Part shown: positions 25,422-40,500 of the stretch, piece by piece
Layout of the letters: each line of letters starts with the position of its first letter
How positions within the stretch are numbered: position 1 is the first letter of the stretch
Origin: Progne subis subis
Taxonomy: Eukaryota; Chordata; Aves; Passeriformes; Hirundinidae
DNA length: 64,000 bases
Assembly (NCBI GenBank): GCA_022316685.1
Contig: JAKJHU010000033.1
Coordinates: forward strand, 2,036,321-2,100,320
Direction: 5' to 3'
Notes under the pieces: model-generated
The model's database searches: none
What the model was told of the DNA's origin: nothing
Seen by the model: the letters and a program-made list of their open reading frames with translations, nothing else
Program-made: the position numbers and the translations under genes

Positions 25422-25579
25422 TTAAAATACCATAAAGTATCCTTCCATTGTGCTGACAACATCACTGTTACTCTCCAGCAGCTCCAAGACACGGTGCATC
25501 ACCACTTCAGCCAGAGAGGGGAGGTAGCTCTGCCGAACACAGCTCAGGACATGAAGGAAATGGCAGCCTTTTTCAGCAT
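25422..25579 (-). CDS. STN1: STN1 exon 10 (last coding exon, with stop)
   Basis: A 158-base coding segment after a CTTCTGCAG acceptor, ending in TAA at 25,424-25,422. It encodes [40 protein letters not shown] and [12 protein letters not shown], residues 312-363. The human tail is closely similar ([15 protein letters not shown] ... VLELLEDQSDIVSTMEHYYTAF) and ends at the same residue, so the C terminus is complete. Confidence 0.97.
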
Positions 25580-28500
25580 CTGCAGAAGAAAGGAAAATGC
25601 AGCCAGGCATGGAAGAAATATTTCAGTCTAACTGTCTCTTTTGAACTATCATAATACAGATCAATCATGAAAAAACCCAGCGCTCTAGGCCCTGAAACAG
25701 ACATGTGTAGTCAGAAGGAAGAGATCCTGTCTGTGCCTACAGTTCTCCAATTATCAACTGTTCCCAGTGACTTTTCTGGGAAGTGTCAGGGCTGTAACAG
25801 TAGTAATGAGGGTGAAAGATAACTCAGTCTTGCCAACTCTTAATATACACGGCTCAGTACAACTTGATGAGGATTACATTTAATAATGTAAGGGTACCTC
25901 CACTGTCCACCTGTGCAGGCAGTCCAGTTTTTGCAACTTCAGAAGGTACCAAGTGAAAGTCATTTTACTGAGACCCAGCCTCACAACCCTCCAGCACAGC
26001 AGGGAGGTGCGTAGCCAAGGCCTGTCACCGCTGGCCCAACGCTGGCATCTTGTGGAAAAATTGCTGAACTGCAACTGCATTCAGCTCACAATGCTATCGC
26101 ATGCCTACCCTGCAGACCACTCACACAGCTACGGGAGTAGAAAGTCACGGAACAATCAGTAGCAGATTTTATCTCCTTTTAAGTGGAATTAGGCCTGCAA
26201 TGTACAAGAGAACAGAAGTTTTAAATAACCCCCTTTGCTAGGGGCAAGCACCGAAGTCCTTCATGGCTGAGTGAATCTATTCTGTGCCAGGTGGAGCATT
26301 GTTTGAAGCTGTCCCAGTCATCATTTCCTCCAACAAGCCTGTAACCCACTAATCAGCAGTGTTGCAAGCTCCCAGTCCCCCAAGTGCTGAAGTCCACAAG
26401 GTATTTCTCTGCAGCAGCTGACAATGGAGAACAGGCATAAATCAGATATATCAGCAAAGTATTCTCCTTAGCTCACGTGATGTAAGGCAGTTTGATAAGG
26501 ATACTGAGAAACTGCCATGGGCCAGGGAGGGCTCTATATTTTGTTGTTTTCTGTTTTTTTAGTTAATTCTCTACTCTAGAATCTTCTGAGCCCCAGAGCT
26601 GCCTTAGAACTTGCTGAGAAAAGTCACTGCTAGATAGTGGTAAATAAACAGTTCAGCCTAATTCTGATTAGGCTGTGAATCAGGCAGAAATACTTCCTCA
26701 GAAATATCCAGCATGATAAAAAGTCCTTTGTGGTCAATAGTCAAAAATGTTTCCAGTACCCTGGAGAGATAACTGCAGAGAACAGAACAATGCCTCTACC
26801 TGGTCACAGTGACTGTTGTTGCAAACAAAGTGGGTATCTGGTTTGTCATAAGAAGGTCAGATCGCCCATCCCTGATCTAGAGTAACTTAAATCTCAATGA
26901 ATTACAGTAATGACTCAAGTGTTCCCTAACAGCACAATGTGTGCTTTTCCCCTAGATGCTAATAGAAAATGGCACTCTGGGGTAGCTGCAGGTGATTAAG
27001 TAACCCCAAAACACCCCTGTCCCTCTTTCACTGACATCCTAGGTTCTTGCTTTTGTCCAGTAGCTGAGGGAAGCCAGGCTGTGATTGACTGTCCCGCCTG
27101 ACAACCAACATCAGAGGGGACAGAGTTACAGAACAACTACCATTTGCCCACTGCAGATGTCTCACACAGGGTACATTCTGACCTATTAAATATGACTTCA
27201 AGTGGTTCTGGTTTGTGTTCTCTCTACCATTAGCCTGATCTAAAACAGGGAAACAGAGCAAATTTATAAAACAATGAAACAAGCAAAACAAACCCCAAAT
27301 CCATTTTGCAGTTCAGTCTGGAGTCAAAATGTGCTATCTGGCTATATTAAGTTTTGAGATGGACCCACGGTGGTCTCTCACGAGTGCATTTAAGATCAGG
27401 AATTATAAGTGGAGCCAAGGACTCGGACTGTCATGTAGGCACATTACAGATCAGGGCTTGTGCAGCTCTGAGTAGGCACGCAAGATTTTTTTTTTTTTTT
27501 TTTTTTTAATTTGTACAATGGTTTCAAACAGCTGGGTTGGGCTTGGGAATGTGTCACAACTACAGCAATGGGGCAAGGCGTTGCCTGGAAAACTGGCAGA
27601 GAAGTAACTCATTGGAGAGAAGAGTTTGATTTATCATAAATCATCCTTCTTGTGAAGATTACTATTACTCTTGGAGGAAAACGGATAAGAATTTCTTGCA
27701 GCAAACAAGTAAAAGCCCTAGAGGTGAATGAATGCCCACGTCCTCGTTTTCTCCCTGGGAGCCAGGCGGGCGGCTGGGACCGTGTCCCCGCCAGCAGAGG
27801 GGGACCGGCAGCCGCCCTGAGCTCTTGCATCATCCACGGACAGCAAATACCCGCCGTGCCCTGCTGGTTTCGATTGAAGCTTCTCGGCTTTGCTTCCACT
27901 GCCAGCGACCAGGACATTGAAATGGTCCTTCTGGAAACAAGCAAAGGGACACCGACCTGGAAATTGTCCTCTCTACAGCGGGAAACTAAGTAGGGGGAAA
28001 GCTTCAAGGAGAACAAGAGGGTTTGTAAAACAGTTGCTAATTTTAAACTGCTTATTATGGAAAACATGGCTTTGAGGACTCTTCAAAGTCTTTTCTGTGT
28101 CTGATCTACAAATTACTCTCTGCTGTTGACTTTCCTGACCGAAAGAACTTCCCAGCTTCTCATGGATCACAGAGTACTTTTACTGGTGTGACAATGCACA
28201 AGAAGAGAACAAACAGGAGGCAGTTACTCAGTGTCTCAGTCAACTGTCTAGAGGTTCTGGCCTTGATAGTGACACAGCTATATAAAAAAAGCAGGTTACC
28301 AGGAGAACCGGCTGATGTATAAAATGAGCAAAGGAATGATTTGACTCTTTGAGAAATGATGTTTGTATTTGTTAATTGGATAAAAGACAATAAGATCAAT
28401 GTGATACAGTAACTTGTTGCACTGAAACACTGTCAGGCAAACAAGCCCATATTAATCTGCATGCCCAGTAGTAACCTCTTCTCCCCAAGAGAGGGGAGTC

Positions 28501-31500
28501 TACCATTGTACCACTTCTTAAGAGACACAGTTAAAACTCAAACTTGATATTGCCTCATTTAGCCTTTTTTTCACTGCAGGATAACCATCATACTCCAGGT
28601 CCTACAAGTGCTATTGTAGTTATGATAGTATAGGGATATGGGCAATTTAAGATTTTATTCCTTATGTTCCAGTCAGTCATTTATTCTGTACTAAAGCACA
28701 TTCTATGCCGCAACTAGCTGCACCCAGGCAGCGAGCGATCCCTGCTGACACATTCTATCCCATGAACTGAAAGACACTCTGTAGCAATGTACCTGCGAAT
28801 TAGCACACATTCAAGCCAAGCACAAGTTATCACTCTGGCAATAAGACACAATAGTTTGAGGGACGGGAATAACTCAGAAGCCACCTGAGGCACATTATCT
28901 GAAAAGAAATAGACTTTGTTGACTGAAATCCTTAATTACAAAGAAAAATCACCTGAGGTTTATCTGAGCTTAAAATCTTCAGAGAATATCCTACTGACTT
29001 AAGCAAGTTTTATTGTTGGCTTAAAGGAGGCGGGAGTTTCACCTTTCTGCACGGTCACTTTTGTGTCAACTCCCCTGAAGAAACTGAACCAGCAAGATTT
29101 GCTGCTTCTCCAGAGCACAAAGCAACACCTGCTAGGTGGTGACCTGACTTCACTACATTTGGTTCCTCCCAAAATCCAAGTATTCTCAAAAGATATAGAT
29201 CTAAGATAATGGCTGCTTATTTCACATCGGAGAGGTTTGCTTCCTGCTGGGCACACCTGCTCTTTCTCTCTCCATGCTCACAGGAAGCTGCTTCTGCACT
29301 CCTGGCTTTTAGCTGTACTGAGCAGCTACACCAGCAGCAGCTCTGAGTTTGAGGGCGAGGACAAGCAGCATGTCCAATCCAGCAGCAGGAGGAGATATTG
29401 TCATCGGTATTTCAGCACCAGCTCATCAGAGCTTGATCACTCTGCTACTTACGCCTGGGTTTTCGACAGTCTTCTTTAATCACATCAAGGGTCACTTTAA
29501 ACAGCTCCTTATCATGGTCAGTCACCTGAAGAAAAAAAAAAAGAAATTTGCTTTGATGTTGAAAAAGAATACACCATAGCATTGGATCATAAGCTAGCAC
29601 TATCATAATTACACTCTGTGTTTTATGCTGCCTCCAATACTAATAATGAACATCAAATCTTCAGGCAATATTTTTACTATTAGCAGCATCCATGAGTCAG
29701 GTGAAGAACATGATACGACTAAGTTTGACCCAAAGGAGAGTGACTGACTCAGCAGAACAGCAAGCCTGAACCCACTCTGATAAGGAGAACTATCCCAGGC
29801 CCCAGGATTCAGTGAGCTCAGCTGGATCAGAGCAGTTTGGCAGCCCAGCGAACACAGACAGAACATGGAACAACTCAGTGGGGGATATAGAGGTACAACC
29901 AACAGTGAAGTAAGCTGCAGAAAAGACTTCTGAGTAAACTCAGAGCACCTGGATGTCCTGCTTCTCTTTCTCAAACATTTCTACTATTTCTGCAATATTT
30001 TTACTGTTTTTACTGACTATGAAAGTCATACTACTGAATTTGTTTGCAACCATAGCTCAGTTCCTTACATAGTATAAGTCCTTGGAGCTGCTAGGTTTCT
30101 GGAAAACTACTCCTTTTTCTTGTAGTAACTTTATTGCTTCCTTAAAAACGCTGTGAATCCTTTTGGAACTGGAATTACTTTTTGACCCCACCTGGATGGG
30201 AAGAAACGAATGAAGCAGATGGTGAGAAATCTCAGCTCAACCAAAGTTACCAGCAAAAGCTCCAGATGCTTTGAAAAAGATTACTTCAACATGAATTTCG
30301 TTTTACATTTTTCTTCATTTAGTAAGTCACAAGTCATATCTGTTATGTATGAAATAACCAATACTCAGAGCTTTAAACAAAACCCAAACACCAGAAGCTT
30401 GCACTGTTCTTAAGGAGCCACAATCTCTAAACTGCCTTCTTTGTGATTAGCAGCTATTTGGTGATGTGCCGAGAACTCTTTTTTTGGAATACACTCATGA
30501 TGCTTGCAGATCATTTGACTTTTTTTGTTAATCAAGCTTTGTTCACTTTCTGAGTTTTTCTGGTAATAAGGGTAGGAAGGTAGGAAAATCAGTATTTTGT
30601 AAGGTGATGTTCAGGAGAAATCCAAGTGCTGAGGACTGTATTCCCATTTCCTGATTTCAGGGAGAGGAGAAAACTGACAAAATCAGTATTTGTTTCTTGC
30701 CCCCTTTGTTTCCAAATTTTTCCAAACATTCCGGTCATGTTCTCAGGAGCTTCTCCACAGACTAATGAAGTGAAATGATAAAGAGCATGCAAGAAATTAA
30801 GACAAGTATATGAAAAAAGGAAACAAAGGATTTAGTTTTGAGGGTAGTTTCTAGCAAAAGAAGAACAATGTGCCTGGAAGTTCATAACTGAGGTTATTTA
30901 GAACACAGGGTTCTGTGTTTGGGACACATCACATCTAAGAGTAGAAGGAAAGAAGGGGAGGTGAAAAAAAAAACCCAGGGAAAAGCAGGTTTTGTTTGGA
31001 AGTAGAGCAGAGCTAAGAGAGTGGAATGACAGTAGGGAAGTAGAAGAAAATAATTAGTTGTGGAGAAGGGAAAGTATGGGTAGATTAAGAGCAAGACTGT
31101 GATTTACTCTTCTCCATCTCCATCTGTCCTACTGTGTCCTTCAACCTCCCATTTATCTACACAGACTGTCTCTGTTCCTCAGTTGCTGCTTTCCCATTCA
31201 TTGGGAGCACACTGTGCTCCCTGTGGTTTTCTTTGAGAAGGGAGAGAAATTGCTTCCCACAAACCACCATGTGATAACTAGAACCACACCAGAGCAACCA
31301 GAGCAAGATTTGCCAAGCCATTCCTTCAACTATCACCATAAATGCTCCCATACTGTTCTGAACAAAAATATCAGACGTCCCATATCCTACTTCACTCACC
31401 AGAAGCAGCCCAGAAGCCTCGGGAGTGAAGCAGGCAACCACCATGAACTAGAAAGAATGTACATGAATATGCAAAAAGGAGACCACAGGAGCAAAGGAAG

Positions 31501-34500
31501 AATATCTTTTCACAAAACATTCATTCAATCCATTTACAGTTCTCAAGTGACACTCCAAGAGCCTGGAAGCTGAGGTACCTAACTGGGAGTAATTTGGGGA
31601 TCCAGAAGGGGTATTGGTGTTAGCATGCATCACAAGTTACTCCCTCCTGTTCCTCCAGATAACCCTCAGGATTTCAATAGGCCATAATCACATCTCTCTC
31701 TCTGTTCCACAACAGCTAACTCTCTTTTTCCTCTCAAATCACCAGTAAAAATAATTGCTGAATACTTCAAGATAATTAACACAGAACAATGGCTCTTATT
31801 CTCAGTTCAGTTTTCTCTGTTTCAGACTGAAGGATTCAGTGCCTGAACCTTGTTTGTCCTCCTGTCCACCACAGCCATCAATCTGGATAACAGCAGACTC
31901 TACTTCTAATTACAAACTTGGCCATACATCTGGACACCATTCCAACATTAATACCACTATGGTATTTCTCTTCATTGTGCCTCTTCTGATGAACTGGAGA
32001 AACAAACATAAAATGCAGCAGGAAGGATTAAGTGAAGAGTGAATATCTGCTCACAGAAAAGCACATTCTCATAGCCATATGTAAAATGAAGAGACTTTGC
32101 CTCTCACTCAAACACAGTAATAAATCCTCAAGAATGTAAGAAATTGCTAGCAAAGCAACCAGCTCAAGACTCTGATCAATTTTTAATGTGAAAGCAAACA
32201 TTTGGGAAGAAAAAAAGATAAAAATATTTCCAAAGAAGCACAATAATTATTCAGTTTGGCTTACCACTGAAATCCTGTCAGAAAAGGGAGATAATTAAAA
32301 ACAGACTCTGTGTGAACTGACACACTGCTCAGCCTGGATGTACACTGAAACAGAATCACTAAGAATGCAAGTCAAGGCATTGACAGAGTGAAAGCAGCGA
32401 GGCCTTATTATAAGTAAGCAGCTGCTACATATCAGCACTCTCTCATATGTGCTGCAGAATCCACAGAAAAGGGCTTCATGGCAGAAGGACTGTTTCTGAA
32501 AAACAAATCAGGGCTCCTGCCCACTTTAATAATGCCATGTTACATATTAACACAATAGTATTATATATCATTGGTGTTTAATAGCACCATAAAATGACAG
32601 GAAAAAATTTGAGGTTTTTTCCTAGTATGCTCTAGAACATGCTTCCTCCTCTCCATTCCTCTGGGTAAAGCAGCAACTAAGTTTCTTCCTCAATGCAGTC
32701 TAAAATTGCTTAATCTGCTCTTTTGGTCCTCCCAAAGTAACTCCAGCATCTCATCCTGCAAATTCACAAGTCAGTAGTATTTCCCCCCAGTCCCTCTCAC
32801 AATATTTACACCTCCTCTTTCAAGGTTTCCCCCTTGGACACGCATTAGTTTCATGATGCACCATTTCAGGTTCTCTGAAGCAGTAACAGCAGTAACAGAA
32901 ACAGCTCCTCCCCTTCTCTTCCAAATCAGGTTCTTTTCAAATAAATTAAGCCGTACATCCAAACATTCAACCAGTCAACCCTTTTGCAAAACACATTGTG
33001 TGTGTGTGTGTGTGTTTTACCTGAGACAGAAGCAGCTATTAAATAATAATTTTACAATCAAAACCCACACTCCCAACACTGGCTAAGGGCTCTGTAGCAA
33101 AGCCAACAGAAGAATCTATGTATCCAGAATTAAGCTGATACTTTAATCAATATATTCCATCTGATAGGCTTAACACAGATTAGTGGGCTGGTGCTGTGCA
33201 ACCAGTTATGCTCAGATCTTAAAAACAAGACAAATTCTCTGTACAATCAATAATAGGTCAAAGAAATGAAGTGGCACAAGAATTAGCAAGTCTGTTCAAA
33301 ACACTGGAACTATGTAACCTTTGACTCATTCTGAATCACACCCTGATGGTGTTAAAGTTTCCTGGTATAACCACACATGTGATTCTACTCATGGAATCAC
33401 CCTTTGCAGTTTTTCTTGTAATGTTTAATCCTGGGCTTAGGCAGGTGACAATTTTAGTAATAGTGATCCCGGACATGTCAGTCCCGAAGTCCTATAATAA
33501 GCTTTGCAATATACATATTTAAAGCAGTGGTGAAGCTTCCTTGAGAGGCAGAAAGACAAGGACACTGCATCAAGAACTTATAATGAACTGTGTTACACCT
33601 ACAGGCCAATGTACAGGGTAGACACAGACTGTAAAACTTCCTGCTTTAACTACTTCTTGTTGGTGACCTTGAGATAATATTCAAATCAAGAGAAGTACAA
33701 ACAGCACACTCTGGAAAGCACAACTCAAGTTACATGTCCAAGCCAGTGACATTCACAAACTGGAATGGTAGCACCAAAATAGCACACACTATACCTTATG
33801 CATGGCAGAAGGGCAGAAATATTGTTAATCAAGACTGGCCAGTTTAAAGCATTTAATTCAGTTGAGGAATTGGATGGATCCACTTAACATGTAGCTTTCT
33901 TTAAAAAAGAAACCAAAGGCTTCTCCACTTCCCAACATAATTGCCTAAGTCCAGCAAGTACACTCTGGAGGTTCTCTAAGCACAGAATTTCTTGTTTTAC
34001 TTATAGTCTTCTTTCTGGTACCCACCCCTCCAGCCTCAAAAGTCACTTGTTTTACGGGACAGAGAAAAGGTTACACCTTAGGGATCAATGGAGCAGTGGT
34101 TATGCAAATTAAAGCTCCAGTGACTTTAAAACTCATAAAAAAATTGTTAATTTTTAACTATTTTAAAAAGTAGTTAAATTCCCTTCCTCATAATCTGTAG
34201 ACTATAAAATCAATTTTTTGCTAGTATATGTCTGAGAAGAAGAAATTCTTTCAGTTCTGCCAGGTGTATCTGCTAGAGGGAAATTAATTCCAGAGAGGCA
34301 GAAGACTTCACTGCCAGGGAGGCATCAGGACTGGAACGAGGTATTGTAGGACATGGGATGTGGACAGGGCACACCTACACAGTAATGTTGAAAAGGAACA
34401 CAGAGATGCTGCCCACTTCAAACTATCCCAGCTAACTCCTTCCATCTTCACCCTCTGCTCCACTCTACTGCAGTGACTATACTAGCAAAAATATCCCATG

Positions 34501-37500
34501 TGGAGACACCCTCCCTCTATGATCAACACCGAGCAAGTACTTTAAGAGCTGGGAAAGAGAAGAAGGGGGTGCACCACCTCTTCTAGGAACACAGGGAAAG
34601 GAAGAGGAAAGAAAGCAACTTGTGCTCTAGAACACTGGAATCAGGATAAAAATTTACCTATATATCCAAATAACTCATCCTTTTACATCCAGGAAAAGTG
34701 CAAGAAGTGAACAAGTGAATATATTGTGGCATGGCCTCATTAGCTGAGTCTGCTCTGTAGCTCCTGCCTTGCCAAACAGGCCCAAAATAACATTGTTCCA
34801 CATCAGCAGCACTATTTATCCTCTTGCTTTGAGGGGAGTGCAAAACAAAAGACTACTGAAGAGAAAAGAAAAGAAGAGGGACAGAAATCAGATCTATTAC
34901 CTTACTTTTGTGGACAGAACAGGGCACTTGGCCCTTTGCCAAGTATGAAAAGTGACACCTCCTAGAGACAGAGTAGAGGAACAAGGAAATACATTTCCAG
35001 AGCATTACTAGGCACTCCTCTTAAGGCATTCATGCTACTTGACAACTGCAGGTCCTTTCTTATGCAAGAACAGATAACCTTCTTTGCAAGAAATTAATAG
35101 TAAAGGACAACAGGGAGAACTGCAATTTCTGAGTAAGCGTCCGTGCACCCAAATTCCTGGGACATATACTCACGTCCTTACATCAGGGTCAAGAGCAAAT
35201 AATAATTATTTTGATAGCTCTTCATGACTGCTAACAACACTGATGCTACATTATTTTTCTTGGTTTGGGGTTTTTGAGTTGGTCTTTTTTGGTCGGTTGG
35301 TGTTTTGTTCAGGTTTTCTTGCGGTTTTGGTCTATGTTTGTTCTGCACCAGTTCCTACTTTAAATGGCTTTGTAAATGATTTGTCTTTCTATAAATGCTG
35401 AAACATTTAAGTTTCCAATATTGGACACAATGGCTACTACTTCCTTTAATGTAAAGCGTTTGGGAACTTTTAATACTGTTCCAGCTAGTTTGGAAAGTAT
35501 CAGGTGCCATGTTGGACAATCTACTAGTAAACTTTTTTGTTTAAAATGAGAATAGCTCCTGTTAGTGCTAATATCCAAACAATAATGTTTGTTTTAAAAC
35601 AAACTGGAAAAAATGCCTTAAATAAAAACAAACCAACCAACCAAACAAACCCCAAATAAACCAAAATAAATCCGACCCCAACCTAGCTATCAAGAACAGC
35701 TATCAGCAGCAGTTCAACAAGGCCAACAAGAAAAGAACTGCTTTTCTTTACTATTTGACCTCATCTGCAAGAGACTGGTTTTTGTGTTATTTTGTTTGGG
35801 TTTCTTAAGAATTAAACAAACATTAGAAGTCAACATGACATAGCACTTAACATTACATTGCACATCAAAATAAGGGTGAAAATGACTGCCAGGGATTTAT
35901 TTCTCCACAGAAAATCAAAAAGTAAACAAATGAATCACAACACTCCAGCTTAAGTTTCAATTGCCATTGTTTTCATGGTAGAAGATGTAACTGTAAGCTT
36001 TGAAGAAATTTATCACTTCATACCATTTGAGAATCTGGTTTGTAATTTATCCAACTAATACAGAGTAATATAAAGCCATTTTATAAAACGAGTTTTGTTC
36101 TGTTTCCCATTCTGCAGCTGATCAAGAGTTTACTAACTCATTGGAAAGTTTCTTAATAGTTTGGTTACACGCAACTGCCTGTAAACTCATTTCAATTTAA
36201 TCCCACCTTCTCATCCTTTCAGTCATGGCCTTTCACAATTAGGGACTTCCAGTGTAAGAAACACGTGGCAGGGAGCACTGTTCATCCACTCATCATAATC
36301 TCTTGAAAGCTGCATCTCTATTAATATATTGAATTTCAAATGAGAAACAAGACAAAGATTTTGTGCTCCCTTCTCCTGGTCAGATTCAGGATCTCAAACC
36401 TCTGTCCCAAAGAACTCAAGCACCTCAAAGGGATCTCTTTTCCTGACACTGCTACTAATTACAAATCTAAATAAAGTAGTGACTCTTGCAGGCCGTAAGA
36501 TTGTTCAGCCCTAACACAAGACTACCCCTAATAACAGAATGTTCTTACATTACTTTCTTCAGCCCAGTTTTATGTGTCTGAAATAACACGTTTTCCTCAA
36601 GCTCTGTAAACAATTCATGCATAAAGCTAAAGCACTAGTGGGTTTTGAATCCTCTGAAGACACAAGTCTCTTATCTGTTTATGCTTAAAAAAAGTACATG
36701 GTATTGTTTCCCCACTAAAAGCCTGGAACAGGTGCATTCACTCACCTCTTGACAGCTGGGGCTGGGGAGATGCACACCAGCCTGAGACACCAGAGAATCA
36801 ACTGTCTCCAACTCCTGCTGGTAAAAGGTCTGAATTTTGTTTTCTAATAGAAAGCCTTGCACTTTCACATGCAGCATATGGATTGGGGAATTCTGACCCT
36901 CCAAGCCACTACAAGGATACACAGAACATGTCAAAAGGCAAGAAACGGGTTTTAGAACAATTACATAAAGTCAGTCCACTAGATTGGTTTCAAAGGTCAA
37001 AGGATGTTTTACTGTCCTTAAAGAATTTTAATTTAAATCTTTAATTGAAACAGAACATTTTTATAAGCATAAACGTTCAACAGTGCTTCTTCAATCATTT
37101 GCTCTTACAGTTTTGTAAATTTAAGATCTGCAGTCTCTGAAACAACACTACGTGCACCAGGCCTGCCAGCAAGCATCCAACTGAAACTGAGTACAGGAGT
37201 GGGTGTTTGACTCGATTTATTGAGGTTATGTATTTGTCATTTGACAATGACAAGGGCAGGAGAGCATTTCAGTGGAATAGCTCCTTAACCTTACACATAA
37301 AACAACATCAGGCAAGGATACTTCTCCATCCTCTCTGCTGACCACAGCCCCAAATCTTGCTCTAAATCCCGTCTTTTTTCACTAGATGAAAGAGGTCTGT
37401 ACACAGTACTTTACTTTCTTCCTAATATTCACTTTAGTTCAGCATTATATTTCTTTCCTCAGATTATGGACAGGTATCTCATCTGTATGGATCACCAATT

Positions 37501-40500
37501 ACCTGGGAGAAAAGCAGTCTGCTACTGTATATTAATACAGTCTAAATTACAGTCAGGACCTGTTCTATTTTTTTTCCAGAGTTATTACAACAACAATTAA
37601 ACAATCACAATATCCCATACTTTGCCCCAGGAGCAGTTCTGGATACTGAATTTACCTCTGTGTTTCCTCAGCGCCCTTGAAAGGTTTATCATAAACTTCT
37701 CTATAGAGACAGGGGAGCTCCAGCATTCTTGAAATCTGGACATCACACACGGGATCATCCACTTTATCTGGAGAGGCAATGAGAACACACAGACCTGGCC
37801 AGGACTGCCATGTAATTTTTGAAGCAAGCAAACCTGAGGCAGCACAACAGGGCTTCACAGCCGGTATTGAATTGGCAAAGTTTGTTCACTGTGGTTTTTA
37901 TAAAAATAAACCACAAAGGCCAATCCTTCTTTTACAGTTTACAAGGAGGTAAAATGGCCTGTTGTGGTGCATTACAGATTATGCTTTTGTCTGACAATTT
38001 ATTTAACCAGAATTTATGATCTCTATTTTACCTTTCAGCAGTCTTTATCCATTAAATGAAATTAACACATAGTAAGGAGCTTTATTTGGGCCAAAGTGAA
38101 AACAATTTAGAGGCTATTTGAATTGCATGGCTCTCTTTGGTATTATTACCAACCCATGAACGGGTTGTATATACTCATAAATCTTCTGTCTGGAAAGGAG
38201 GGCTGAACTCCCTTGCAAATTTAAGCTAGAGCTGAAAAATCTAGACTTTTTATCTGACTTACATAGGGTTTTTTAAAAGACAGGCTTTTCTTCACTGAAG
38301 AAATAATTTCAGTATTACCTCTGACAGATCTCAGTGGAGAAGACCAACTCTTACACAACAGCACAGACACGGAAGTGAGAAGAAGTTATGTAACTGGAAG
38401 CTCCCAGAGCATAAGCTGTGGGCTGCAGAGCGCTGCTGCTCAAAGAGCTGTCAGACACAGAGGCAGCACCTGCATGCAGATCTGTGCCTGAGGAACACTC
38501 CTCCCTCATCCTGCAGAGCGAGGGAGCTTAGGAGAAGCCAGGCTTCAGTGGGACACTGCCCATATGCTGCTACCTGCCCATGGAATGCATTGAACAGGCT
38601 GTGACCAACGGCAGCGACTTCCCCAAAGCCCTCAGTGCTCTTGCTGAAGCGGGACACAGAAGGTCACTAGTTCCCTTCCCATGGGCTTTGGCTGCTCTGC
38701 TTCAACACAGAGAAATCTGAAGAGCAAATCACTCTTGCAGACACCCAACCACAGTATCTGCACAGTATTCTTGTATGCATGCTAATCAGCTTTTACAGTT
38801 TTTCCAGGAATGACTCGTTTACAGGCAATCTAATCTCACACATTACCAAGTGTGTCTTCCAACCTTATGCTGCTACAGTTGAAATAAAGACATACAGATG
38901 AAAATCCTTACAAAAATGAGATGCCAGATAATGAAGTGGATAATGTTCAATTAATTACATACAGCTCAGATATCTTCACAGATTCAGACATCTTAGTTAC
39001 ATATATCACAGAGTCATAACACTCACAAAAACATGAAGCCTGAATTTCTCTTTGTTGCCTATAGGTTCGGATGTAACCTCTGACCCTGACAACATCTCCG
39101 ATCTCCAGCTTGGTTTTCTGGCTTACTGTTTCTTGGAGTTTCTTCATCTGTTCAAACACACTGAGACTGCTGGGTGTGCTTGAATGACCTGCAAGAAGTG
39201 ATGGAAAGGGAGTCAAGCTCTAAAGTCAATGCATTAACTGTCCTTTTGCATTCATCCAACTAAGCACCACAGGAGTCATTACTAAAAAAGGGCAAGATCC
39301 CAGGCACCATGTGCCCTGGGTAGCAAAACTTCTGGGAGACAAAGTTATTTTACTGTATCATATTTATTTAAATTGTTCACCTGGGGAAAACATAAAAGGG
39401 AGAAGATACTGATTTACCACTGAAAATGTCACAGATGGGTTGCAAGACTGAAACATAAATTTGAAATGGTTGTTGCCATTTTTTGGTTTTGTTATGCTAA
39501 GATGGATGAGAGGGGAAAAGAACAGTCAGCTGAACTTTTTATATAAAAGAAGAATGAGTCATCTGAGGTGGGGCCAAAGCATTCATGTGATGCAATTTGA
39601 TGTCTACACTGGGGTGAACAGAACTGAGGTGAATGCCACTTGACAGAACTTCACGTTTACATAACACAACTTTGTAGGACAGTAATCCTTCATAACTTAA
39701 AACCTGATTAATGCTCCAAGTTTCCCTGATCACAATTACAAAAGGCTGGAAGAAAGTTTCTTGTGCCCCCTAAGAGCTTTCTTTAGCAGGTACAAATGAA
39801 TTAATTCCCATTCTTAGCATAATGTCCATCCAAGCACTACTGATGAATGTGTAAAATAAGAATACAAGACTGAAAATAAATCTTGCCCCTCATTCTATTT
39901 CAAGCAGTATTTCATGCAATTCCTTTTAATGCATCTAAGTTCCTCATTTAAGTTCCTCAAAACTAATCTGATTGCGTGTCTCCTTTTCTTTTTTTTTTTT
40001 TTTTTTTCCCCAGAGCTGTGCCAGATCATCACCTCTCCAAAGTGAGAGCTGTCTTCTACATTCTATTTGGGACCATTTGTACCACCTGTCATATGATTGT
40101 TAAATATAAGCATGAATTATCTGTCTGTATAAATGGGCTTATTCCACAGACATCAGAGATTTTAACTTTTACATCAAGCTTTCCTTTCTCCATTCTATTA
40201 ATATGTATCCCTAACAGTGCAGGTGACACCAGTAGGATTTATTTCATTAGGATTTGATCAGCTCCGTATCAGGGTTGCCAATCCACTACGTGGGCTTCCA
40301 AGAAGATCCAAAGTAGAAAGAAATCTGTACTTTGATCTACAAGGAACAGTGGGAGAAAAAGCAAAGAGACAGCCAGACACTAGTGAGTTGTTCTGTTAGT
40401 GAGTGCAATAATACATTCATTTGAAATGCACAATTACTGCACATTTAGGACTTGCCCAAACTATAAAAAACTGCTGGCATCCTCCCACTGTGTTTGAAGC

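Larger units (their letters stand above)
25580..29452 (-). other. STN1: STN1 intron between exons 9 and 10
   Basis: Non-coding, 3.9 kb. It contains a CpG-rich patch at 27,735-27,915 with a CTCF-like motif, a second weaker CTCF-like motif at 26,042, and a T-run of about 20 bases at 27,487-27,507. No further exon is seen. Confidence 0.9.
30192..36745 (-). other. STN1: STN1 intron between exons 7 and 8
   Basis: The largest coding-region intron, about 6.6 kb. It contains a (TG)n microsatellite at 32,997, a T/G-rich tract at 35,255-35,340 and an A/C-rich tract at 35,625-35,670. I see no additional exon or recognisable transposon. Confidence 0.92.
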
